DNA from: Chlamydia trachomatis | GTDB taxonomy: Bacteria; Chlamydiota; Chlamydiia; Chlamydiales; 2-12-FULL-49-11 | Length of the DNA: 64,000 nucleotides | Direction of reading: 5' to 3' | Assembly (NCBI GenBank): GCA_945872565.1 | Contig: CAMBZN010000006.1 | Span: 1 to 64,000 of the forward strand | The notes under the pieces: generated by a model | Database searches by the model: none | What the model was told of the DNA's origin: nothing | Seen by the model: only the letters and a program-made list of their open reading frames with translations | In this document: positions 50,804 to 58,908 of the stretch, one piece after another | Layout: each line of letters starts with the position of its first letter | Numbering within the stretch: position 1 is the stretch's first letter | Position numbers and translations under genes: made by a program

Positions 50804-51463
50804 TTATTGAACCTCAGAACTTTTTTCAAGAAAAAAGAAACGATCATGCCCTGCATAATCCTTTTCCACACTTTTATTTACCCATACACTCGAGGAAAAC
50901 AATAAGGGAATAGATTCTCCCTGATCCTTTCCTATTTCAAAACAAACCACAGCAGAAGGGTTCAAAATAAAGTGACCATTTTTCGCAAATTCCCTATAAA
51001 ATTTTAACCCATCTTTGCCGCCAACAAGAGCTATTTTTGGCTCAAAATCCTTAACACTTCGATCCAAATGCTTGTACTCTTCGATTGTGACATAAGGAGG
51101 ATTGCAAATGATCCCATCAAATGTTCTCCCTGTAAAAGGAGTTAAAAAATCCCCATGTACAAATTCCACTTCTAAACAATTGATGGAGGCATTTTCTTTG
51201 GCAATTAATAGCGCCTTTTCTGACATGTCTGAAAGTGTCACTTGCAAATTCCCTCGTGCATTTTTTATTGCAAGCCCCAAAGCTCCACTTCCGGTGCAAA
51301 GATCCAAAATCCTTCCCTGCTTTGGAAACCTTTGTAATGCTCTTTCAACTAAAAGTTCACTTTCAAGTCTTGGAATCAAACAATCAGAAGTTACCTTAAT
51401 CTTTAGATCAAAGAATTCCACCGAACCATCTTGATATGCTTTGGGCATTTCATCCTTTTTCAT
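50804..51463 (-). CDS. prmC: Peptide chain release factor N5-glutamine methyltransferase, short form
   Basis: LDLCTGSGALGLAI, CNPPYVT; follows prfA; N-terminal helical domain seems absent. Confidence 0.9.
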   Translation of the reverse strand: MKKDEMPKAYQDGSVEFFDLKIKVTSDCLIPRLESELLVERALQRFPKQGRILDLCTGSGALGLAIKNARGNLQVTLSDMSEKALLIAKENASINCLEVEFVHGDFLTPFTGRTFDGIICNPPYVTIEEYKHLDRSVKDFEPKIALVGGKDGLKFYREFAKNGHFILNPSAVVCFEIGKDQGESIPLLFSSSVWVNKSVEKDYAGHDRFFFLEKSSEVQ

Positions 51464-52526
51464 CAAACTGCAATCTCTTTTGATAATAAAACGCCACAAG
51501 GGGACCAATCACCTGATCCAAGTCACCATCCATCACTTCTGATAAGGAAAATAGAGTAAGATCAACTCGATGATCTGTCAATCTGTTTTGTGGAAAGTTA
51601 TAGGTACGAATTCTTTCTGAGCGATCACCAGACCCCACTTGAGCTGCTCTATCAGATGCCATCTCCCTCTCTTTTTCAAAACGTGCTTTATCAGCAATTT
51701 TCGCCCTTAAAAGGCGCATGGCAGTAATACGGTTCTTAATTTGAGAGCGCTCTGCTGAGCAGTAAGAAACAAGGCCTGAGGGCAAGTGTGTGATCCGAAC
51801 AGCAGAATCTGTAGTGTTAATGTGCTGACCGCCGGCACCAGATGCTCGATAAGTATCTATGCGTAGATCTTTATCTGCAATGTGCAACTGCTCTTCTGGA
51901 TCTGGCTCTATTAGCACTGCAATAGTAATTGCTGATGTGTGAACTCTTCCTTGAGTCTCGGTTTTAGGAACTCTTTGCACTCGGTGGGTGCCCCCTTCAT
52001 ATTTCATGAAACGATAAACACCATCACCGGTTAGAACAAATTGATACTCCTTAAAACCTCCAGCATCAGAATCAGTATAGCTTAAAGCCTCAAAAGCCCA
52101 CCCTTTAGTTTCTGCATAATGTCGATACATTCGTACGCAATCACCAACAAAAATCCCCGCCTCATCACCACCTGTTCCTGCCCTTATTTCTACAATAGTA
52201 TTCTTATTGTCCTTTGGATCGGGAGGAATGATCACAAGTTCGATCTCTTTCAAGAGAGATTCTCTATCTTTTTTTAAGGTAGCAAGCTCCTCTTCTATCT
52301 CAGCTTTAAGCTCTTCGTCAGTTTCTGTTTTTAAAAAGTCCTGATCATCAAGAATGGCAACTTCCATTGAAGTAAGACGGTCCCACTGTGCTTTCAATTT
52401 CATTAAATATTTATGTTCAGAGGCAAGCTCTTTGTATTTCTTTAAATCACAAACAATCTCAGGCGAGCTCATTTTTTGCTCGACCTCAGGTAGTTTTGAA
52501 AGCATCCCTTCAACTTTAGTTTTCAT
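51450..52526 (-). CDS. prfA: Peptide chain release factor 1
   Basis: GAGGQHINTTDSAVRITHLPSG. Confidence 0.97.
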   Translation of the reverse strand: MKTKVEGMLSKLPEVEQKMSSPEIVCDLKKYKELASEHKYLMKLKAQWDRLTSMEVAILDDQDFLKTETDEELKAEIEEELATLKKDRESLLKEIELVIIPPDPKDNKNTIVEIRAGTGGDEAGIFVGDCVRMYRHYAETKGWAFEALSYTDSDAGGFKEYQFVLTGDGVYRFMKYEGGTHRVQRVPKTETQGRVHTSAITIAVLIEPDPEEQLHIADKDLRIDTYRASGAGGQHINTTDSAVRITHLPSGLVSYCSAERSQIKNRITAMRLLRAKIADKARFEKEREMASDRAAQVGSGDRSERIRTYNFPQNRLTDHRVDLTLFSLSEVMDGDLDQVIGPLVAFYYQKRLQFDEKG

Positions 52527-52553
52527 CGTTCAGCCCCTGCTAAATGGAAAGGC

Positions 52554-52832
52554 TTACTTTCCTATATTTGACTCAATTTTAGTCTGAGGTGCTTTTGCGC
52601 CATAACGTTTTTTAAACTTATCAACCCTTCCCTCTGAGTCTACGAATGTAGAATCTCCAGTGAAAAATGGATGAGAAGACGAGGAAATAGAGACTTTAAC
52701 GCAAGGATAAGTCTTTCCCTCATATTCAACTGTTTGAGATGTTTTTACTGAACTTCCGCAAAGATATTTTTTGCCTGAGCTCATATCTACAAAGCAAACA
52801 TTTCTATATTCTGGGTGTGTATTCTCTTTCAT
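52554..52832 (-). CDS. rpmE: 50S ribosomal protein L31 (type B-like)
   Basis: Start refined to MKENTHPEYR; SSSHPFFTGDSTFVDSEGRVDKFKKRYG. Confidence 0.95.
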   Translation of the reverse strand: MKENTHPEYRNVCFVDMSSGKKYLCGSSVKTSQTVEYEGKTYPCVKVSISSSSHPFFTGDSTFVDSEGRVDKFKKRYGAKAPQTKIESNIGK

Positions 52833-52954
52833 AATTTCTCCTAATTCATAAAAAGTGCACTTAGGATAGCTCAATTCCTTACTAAAATACAAGGAAAAGT
52901 TGTTTTCTTTTAGAAGGTGTGGTAGAATATTCAATAAATAGATAGGAGTAATCG

Positions 52955-53857
52955 GTGAATCAGTCAAAACCTATAAAAATATTAATAATTATAATCGCTA
53001 TACTAAGTCTTTTATCAGGCACTGTGGATAAAATATTTCCAACCGTTTTTTCTGCCCCAAACCTTACCCATCTTCTCTCCCTCCAATTAAATTCATTCTC
53101 ATTATCCGGATTCTATCAGTTTTTTACACATTTCTTTTTTTACCCTGCGCCAAATGGGATTCACCTTTTTTATTTAATTAATCTTTTTTTTGGAATAATG
53201 ATTTTACAAAGAATGGGAACAGTCATTATAGGTCACAAAGGAACAAAAAGCTTTTTTGCCTATTTTTTTACTTGCGCGATCGCATCTGGAATTGCTGCAT
53301 TTTTAACCATCACTCACTTTGGAATCGCGACAGTTTACGCTGGCCCAACAAGCGCTATTTATAGTTTATTTATCGCTACGATGTTTTTATTTCCTAAACT
53401 TGACGTTATGATGGCTTTTTCCTCTCCCATGAAGGTTAGAGCTCTTTTTCCAGGGATAATAGGAGTTATTTTATTAATGAATCTGTCAGTGGGGGATTAC
53501 GTTCATTTCTTTGCTACACTTACCTCAGCTATAACAGCTTACATGTATATTCTTTTTTTCTGGAAAATTCCCAGTCCATTTGTGAGCATGCAAACATTTG
53601 ATCGATGTATCATCAACCTCTCAAATGGAAAATTTAGATCTATTTTTGAACCTACAAAACTTGATTCATACACAGCTAAATCAAGAATCTATGATATTCG
53701 TACAGGCAAAGCGATTTTAAATGAGGAAAATTTTATCAATGCTGTTCTTGAAAAAATCTCTCAAGAAGGGAAACAATCTCTTACATTATATGAGAGATTT
53801 AGACTCTACAGACATTCAAGAAAAAACCGAAAAAGCACCAAAACCTTCAGAGTGTAG
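52955..53857 (+). CDS. Rhomboid-fold membrane protein, possibly inactive
   Basis: Multi-TM; AGPTSAIYSL at position of rhomboid GxSGA, YVHFFATLTSA at position of catalytic His helix. Confidence 0.6.
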   Translation: MNQSKPIKILIIIIAILSLLSGTVDKIFPTVFSAPNLTHLLSLQLNSFSLSGFYQFFTHFFFYPAPNGIHLFYLINLFFGIMILQRMGTVIIGHKGTKSFFAYFFTCAIASGIAAFLTITHFGIATVYAGPTSAIYSLFIATMFLFPKLDVMMAFSSPMKVRALFPGIIGVILLMNLSVGDYVHFFATLTSAITAYMYILFFWKIPSPFVSMQTFDRCIINLSNGKFRSIFEPTKLDSYTAKSRIYDIRTGKAILNEENFINAVLEKISQEGKQSLTLYERFRLYRHSRKNRKSTKTFRV

Positions 53858-54046
53858 AGCTGCCCTTGCAGATAGCAAGCCGTGCAACAGACCCTCCTCA
53901 TAACGAAAGTGTGGGTTGTTTTCAAGCGTTGGATAGTCAAACGGCTGCAGCAAATCCTCCTCTGTTATTCCAGGTAAAATTTCGTTTGCAAGCTTTAATA
54001 GCTTTGATTTTTGGTGATCAATCATTTCTTCTATTATTTTTTCCAT
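53816..54046 (-). CDS. Small conserved hypothetical protein
   Basis: Start refined to MEKIIEEMIDHQ; overlaps 3' ends of tadA and of the rhomboid-like gene. Confidence 0.65.
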   Translation of the reverse strand: MEKIIEEMIDHQKSKLLKLANEILPGITEEDLLQPFDYPTLENNPHFRYEEGLLHGLLSARAALHSEGFGAFSVFS

Positions 54047-54518
54047 TTTCCAACCTTTTTTCCTTGAAAAACCTCCGAAGCAACCCTGCCGATTCCTCCT
54101 CCATAAGTCCTGATTCAAATTCTACTTTATGAATTGGATGTTTACCATCAAAAAGATTGTAGAGGGTTCCACAGGCACCCACTCGAAGATCTTTTGCCCC
54201 CCAAATTACCTTTTTGACTCGAAAGTTATGCATGGCACCAGAACACATACTGCATGGCTCTAATGTACAATATAAAATTGAACCTTGAAGTCTAAAGTCA
54301 CCGATGCTTTTTGCAGCCGCCCTAAGACAGATCATTTCTGCATGCATGGATGCATCTTTTGTGGCATTAACAAGATTGTGCCCTGTGGAAATCAAGTTCC
54401 CATTTAAAAAAAGAGCAGCACCTACTGGCACCTCATTTTTATCAAAAGCCATCTGCGCTTGTTCTAAAGCAATTTTCATTGCTTGTATATCAAAGGAATT
54501 AAATTTTGGATTGGTCAT
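54018..54518 (-). CDS. tadA: tRNA-specific adenosine deaminase
   Basis: MHAEMICLRAA (HAE) and LEPCSMCSGA (PCxxC); start refined to MTNPKFNSF. Confidence 0.95.
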   Translation of the reverse strand: MTNPKFNSFDIQAMKIALEQAQMAFDKNEVPVGAALFLNGNLISTGHNLVNATKDASMHAEMICLRAAAKSIGDFRLQGSILYCTLEPCSMCSGAMHNFRVKKVIWGAKDLRVGACGTLYNLFDGKHPIHKVEFESGLMEEESAGLLRRFFKEKRLENGKNNRRND

Positions 54519-54607
54519 CTGAAAGATTGTTGTAAATTCAATTGCTCTTATTATACTAAAGATGGTAAAATGAATGCAGTGAAAATTTGATGAATAGGAG
54601 AAAAGAC

Positions 54608-54877
54608 ATGACTTTAGATAAAAGCACAAAAGATGAAATAACAAAAAAATTCCAACTACACGAAAAGGATACAGGATCAGCAGATGTTCAAATCGCGATT
54701 CTTACAGAAAGAATTAAGGAAATGGAAGATCATTTAAAAGAATTTCCTAAAGATCACCAAACAAGACTATCTTTGCTCAAGCATGTTGGACAAAGAAGAC
54801 GCTTGCTTGCCTATCTTAATTCTACAGACACCCCACGTTACCAGCAATTAATCCAAAAGCTAGGCCTTCGTAAGTAA
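54608..54877 (+). CDS. rpsO: 30S ribosomal protein S15
   Basis: [29 protein letters not shown]; start refined to MTLDKST. Confidence 0.97.
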   Translation: MTLDKSTKDEITKKFQLHEKDTGSADVQIAILTERIKEMEDHLKEFPKDHQTRLSLLKHVGQRRRLLAYLNSTDTPRYQQLIQKLGLRK

Positions 54878-54939
54878 ATTTACAACGAAGAGATTGACTT
54901 AAAACACAAAGCAAAGACGCTAGAAATGGAGATTTCATT

Positions 54940-57048
54940 ATGATGGAAGAGAAAACAATACAGGTAAGTGTAAAAGGTAAAGAAATTATTTTTAAAACAG
55001 GCAAGATTGCACGTCAGGCAAATGGCGCTGTAATGCTTCAATGCGGGGATACTCACATTTTAGCAAGTGCTTGTGGAAATAAAACTGCAGCACCAGACTG
55101 TGATTTTCTTCCATTAAGAGTAGATTATCAGGAGAAATTTTCTTCTGCAGGAAAAACTCTTGGTGGTTTTATTAAAAGAGAAGGAAGACCTACAGACAAT
55201 CAAACACTAATTAGTCGACTTATTGATAGACCAATACGGCCACTATTTCCTGATGGATACTTTAATGAAGTGCAACTTCTTATCTATGTACTGTCTTACG
55301 ACTCTAATCATCCCCCTGAACCTCTAGCTATTACTGCTGCAAGCGCTGCTTTAGTAATGTCTGACATCCCTTTTCCAAAACCATTAGCTGGTGTAAGAGT
55401 GGGAATGATTGGTGATGATTTTATCATTAACCCATCTATTGCTCAAATGAAAGAGTCTAAGCTTGATTTAATTCTTGCCGGTACAAATGATGCTATTTTG
55501 ATGATTGAAGGATATTGCGACTTTTTAACTGAAGAACAAGTCATTGCGGCGATTGAAGAAGGTCATGAAGCTATCAAAGAGATTACAGCCGTTCTTTCTG
55601 ATTGGCAAAATGTTGCGGGAAAAGAAAAATTTGAAGCTGAGCTCACTCTTCCTTCTACAACCATTTTAGAAGAGATTGAGTGCAACTACACAAAGCGTTT
55701 AGAAAGTGTATTTGAAATCAAAGACAAAGCTTCCAGAGAAACTGCCCAAAAAGAGATCGAAACAGAGCTTAAAGAGAAATACTTACATGGTCAAGAGCCT
55801 CAATGCTCTCCCCTTGCAATGAAAATTGCGATCAAGCAAACATTTGCAAAAGTTTTACGTAATAAAGTCTTAAGAGAGAAAAAACGACCTGATGGAAGAA
55901 CTGCTGCTGAAATACGTGCCATAGCAATTGAAACCTCTACCCTTCCAAGAACTCATGGAGATTGCCTCTTTACTAGAGGTGAGACTCAAACCATCGCTGT
56001 ATGTACATTAGGCGGTGAGACAATGGGGCAGCGCTATGAAACTTTAGAAGGTGATTTTTTAAGAAGATTTTACTTACAATACACATTCCCTCCATTTTCT
56101 GTTGGAGAGTGTGGACGAGTTGGAGCTCCTGGACGGCGAGAAATCGGCCATGGTAAATTAGCAGAGCGTGCTCTTGAGAGCATTCTTCCTACAGCTGAGG
56201 CTTTTCCTTATACAATCAGACTTGAGAGCAATATAACAGAGTCTAACGGATCCTCTTCGATGGCATCAGTTTGTGGTGGTTGTCTTGCATTGATGGATGC
56301 TGGTGTTCCTGTAAAAAGATCTGTATCGGGCATTGCAATGGGATTGATCCTTGAAGATGATAAGTACATGATCCTTTCTGATATTCTTGGTCTTGAAGAT
56401 GCATTAGGTGATATGGACTTTAAGATCACCGGCGATCGAGTAGGAATTTCTGCATTTCAGATGGACATTAAGATAGAGGGAATTACAAAGGAATTGATGA
56501 AAGCTGCTCTTTTACAAGCAAAAGACGGCCGTATCCACATTCTTACTCAAATGGATAAGGCTCTTTCAAAATCTAGAGAGAATCTATCCCAATTTGCCCC
56601 TAGAATTGAGTCTATTCAAGTAAAACCTAGCAAAATTGGTACAATTGTTGGTCCGGGTGGAAAAATGATCCGATCCATTGTTGAAGAAACTGGATGCCAA
56701 GTTGATATCAGTGATGCAGGAGTTGTAAGTATTACATCCAATGACGGCCCTAGCTTAGAGCGTGCAAAAGCTATTATCTTAAACTTAGTAGCGGAAGTAG
56801 AAATTGGGAAAGTTTATACAGGAGTTGTCTCTAGCATTGTAGCATTCGGCGCTTTTGTAACTCTTCCTGGTAACAAAGATGGCCTATGTCATATTTCCGA
56901 GATCTGCCATGAACGTCTTGAAAAAGTAGAAGACTTCCTTAAGCAAGGGCAAGAAATTGAAGTAAAGGTTCTTGATATCAATGACCAAGGAAAAATCAAA
57001 CTTTCTCGAAAGGTGCTTATTCCTAAGCCGGAAAAAGTCACAACTTAG
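54940..57048 (+). CDS. pnp: Polyribonucleotide nucleotidyltransferase
   Basis: RNase PH domains, KH (IGTIVGPGGKMIRSI) and S1 domains; follows rpsO. Confidence 0.98.
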   Translation: MMEEKTIQVSVKGKEIIFKTGKIARQANGAVMLQCGDTHILASACGNKTAAPDCDFLPLRVDYQEKFSSAGKTLGGFIKREGRPTDNQTLISRLIDRPIRPLFPDGYFNEVQLLIYVLSYDSNHPPEPLAITAASAALVMSDIPFPKPLAGVRVGMIGDDFIINPSIAQMKESKLDLILAGTNDAILMIEGYCDFLTEEQVIAAIEEGHEAIKEITAVLSDWQNVAGKEKFEAELTLPSTTILEEIECNYTKRLESVFEIKDKASRETAQKEIETELKEKYLHGQEPQCSPLAMKIAIKQTFAKVLRNKVLREKKRPDGRTAAEIRAIAIETSTLPRTHGDCLFTRGETQTIAVCTLGGETMGQRYETLEGDFLRRFYLQYTFPPFSVGECGRVGAPGRREIGHGKLAERALESILPTAEAFPYTIRLESNITESNGSSSMASVCGGCLALMDAGVPVKRSVSGIAMGLILEDDKYMILSDILGLEDALGDMDFKITGDRVGISAFQMDIKIEGITKELMKAALLQAKDGRIHILTQMDKALSKSRENLSQFAPRIESIQVKPSKIGTIVGPGGKMIRSIVEETGCQVDISDAGVVSITSNDGPSLERAKAIILNLVAEVEIGKVYTGVVSSIVAFGAFVTLPGNKDGLCHISEICHERLEKVEDFLKQGQEIEVKVLDINDQGKIKLSRKVLIPKPEKVTT

Positions 57049-57060
57049 CCCATTTAGACT

Positions 57061-57103
57061 GCACAACCCACTTTTAATTAAGAGGGTTGTGCAATTCATT
57101 TTT
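57061..57103 (+). terminator. Intrinsic terminator after pnp
   Basis: GCACAACCC-N14-GGGTTGTGC followed by AATTCATTTTT. Confidence 0.85.
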
Positions 57104-57219
57104 CACAAGGCAAATTCTCTTAGTCAACAAGCCTGCATCAAATGCAGAGGTGTTTAGAGTGACCATTTCACCTGCCATAAATACTACTACTCTCACTGGC
57201 TTGATTGGATCTGTCTTTT

Positions 57220-57891
57220 TTATTCCTGATTTTCTTTTTTTTCTAGATATTCAGTGAATTCAGTTGCAATTCTTAATAATGTCCCTTTCTTTTCATCTAC
57301 TCCATCTGGAATTTCTCGTAGCTTTTCCGTAATAGCTTTAAATTTATCTATCATTTTTTGCTTTTTTGCAGGTTCAACACCTTTAAAGGATTCTACAGTT
57401 TTATAATCACTAATCAATCGTGTAATTGCATTTTCAAAAGTTTGCAAGTCGGACCTCGAAGCATTTTCTTGAATTATAGTATTTGCAAGACCTAATCTCA
57501 TTTGCTCATAATCTTTAGAATCCAGATATTTATTCACCTCAGCACCAACTTGACTTATTTTTCCTCCTAACATTCGAAGGATCAGGGAATGAATTTTACT
57601 TTTACAAACAATAGCTTTATTCCTAAAAATAACCGTTGTGTAATTTTTAACATTCTTTCCTTCTTGAGAATCAACCTCATATTTTCCTAAAGTTGTTCGA
57701 ATACTTTTGTACATCTCTGCAGTTTTGCTCATCGTATTAAGCTGGATTTTGTTTCCTTTTGTCTGCGTCGACAGCATTTTTGTATATCCAGGCAGCTTTT
57801 TTAAGCTTAATATATTATCCAAAGTTACATCTTGGCGAAAACCTTCGATGTTTACTGATACATGATTACTCGACGGTTGAATTGGCGTCAT
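57220..57891 (-). CDS. Hypothetical protein, paralog of 57995..58834
   Basis: Shared core NYTTVIFRNKAIVCKSKIHSLILRMLGGK..VGAEVNKYLDS. Confidence 0.75.
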   Translation of the reverse strand: MTPIQPSSNHVSVNIEGFRQDVTLDNILSLKKLPGYTKMLSTQTKGNKIQLNTMSKTAEMYKSIRTTLGKYEVDSQEGKNVKNYTTVIFRNKAIVCKSKIHSLILRMLGGKISQVGAEVNKYLDSKDYEQMRLGLANTIIQENASRSDLQTFENAITRLISDYKTVESFKGVEPAKKQKMIDKFKAITEKLREIPDGVDEKKGTLLRIATEFTEYLEKKENQE

Positions 57892-57994
57892 AATGATCTT
57901 CCTTACGATTTATTTAATTCTATAAATTAATTAATACTATTTAAAGTAAAGAATATTATATTAAAATCGAATTGTTTAATTTCCGAGGCTTTTG

Positions 57995-58834
57995 CTATGG
58001 TTTTGGATGTTTTTTTTCTAGTATATCAGTAAACTTTTCAATTGCTTGAGTAAGTTCGTTTGAAAACTCATCTTGATTTCTCCCCCGAAGAGTTCCCATA
58101 AATTCCATGATTTCAGTATAATACTCATCTTGCTCTTGCTCCGAAGCACTCTCGTAGCAAGTTATCATCTTGATAACACTATCTTCGTTACATACAACAG
58201 GTTTAAATATCATCACATCTGATTTCCTTTCTATCTCGCTTTCAAAAGCTTTTATCAATATATTAGCCTTTTCACTTTTTTGACCTGATTTTTTGTATAA
58301 ACTTATTAAATCTTGAATGTCTGATAAAAACATCCCTTTTATCTCTTCACTTACCTCTGGATAGTTTTTTATGACATTGTAATCACTGATCCCAAGAGCT
58401 ATCCTTTCTTCAATATTTTTACGCACCTGCACACCACTTTTCTGCAGGTCAAGTTCTGTTTTACTAGATTCAGATAAAGTTGAGTCTAAATAGTTAGAGA
58501 TTACTTCCCCCACTTTATCCCTTCTGCCTCCAAATATTCTAAGGATAAGGTCTTGAATTTGATTCTTACATAAGATCACTTTGTTGTTAAACAAGACAAT
58601 TGTATAGTTCTTAGTTGCCTTGCCCTTCATAGTATCTCTATAAATCTCTTTTAAAACCGTAGAAATATTCACTGTTTTTTGTATTTCAGAATAAAGGGCG
58701 GGCGCTTGTTTCTTGCACTGCCTGTCAATTTTCGCAAAAATTCGCTTATCCCTTTTCAGACGATTTAATGTATTTACATCTACTAAATACTGATGATTGT
58801 CAACATTTACATTAATTGAGAGTTTCATAATCAA
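57995..58834 (-). CDS. Hypothetical protein, paralog of 57220..57891
   Basis: Shared core NYTIVLFNNKVILCKNQIQDLILRIFGGR..VGEVISNYLDS. Confidence 0.75.
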   Translation of the reverse strand: MIMKLSINVNVDNHQYLVDVNTLNRLKRDKRIFAKIDRQCKKQAPALYSEIQKTVNISTVLKEIYRDTMKGKATKNYTIVLFNNKVILCKNQIQDLILRIFGGRRDKVGEVISNYLDSTLSESSKTELDLQKSGVQVRKNIEERIALGISDYNVIKNYPEVSEEIKGMFLSDIQDLISLYKKSGQKSEKANILIKAFESEIERKSDVMIFKPVVCNEDSVIKMITCYESASEQEQDEYYTEIMEFMGTLRGRNQDEFSNELTQAIEKFTDILEKKHPKP

Positions 58835-58840
58835 ACCAAT

Positions 58841-58885
58841 ACTTGTTTTAATTTAAAAATACATTAATTTTAAATTAAAACAAGT
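58841..58885. repeat. Perfect 18-bp AT-rich inverted repeat, 9-nt spacer
   Basis: ACTTGTTTTAATTTAAAA-atacattaa-TTTTAAATTAAAACAAGT, between ftsH 3' end and paralog start. Confidence 0.93.
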
Positions 58886-58908
58886 GTTATTCAATTAACT
58901 TTCTTCAA

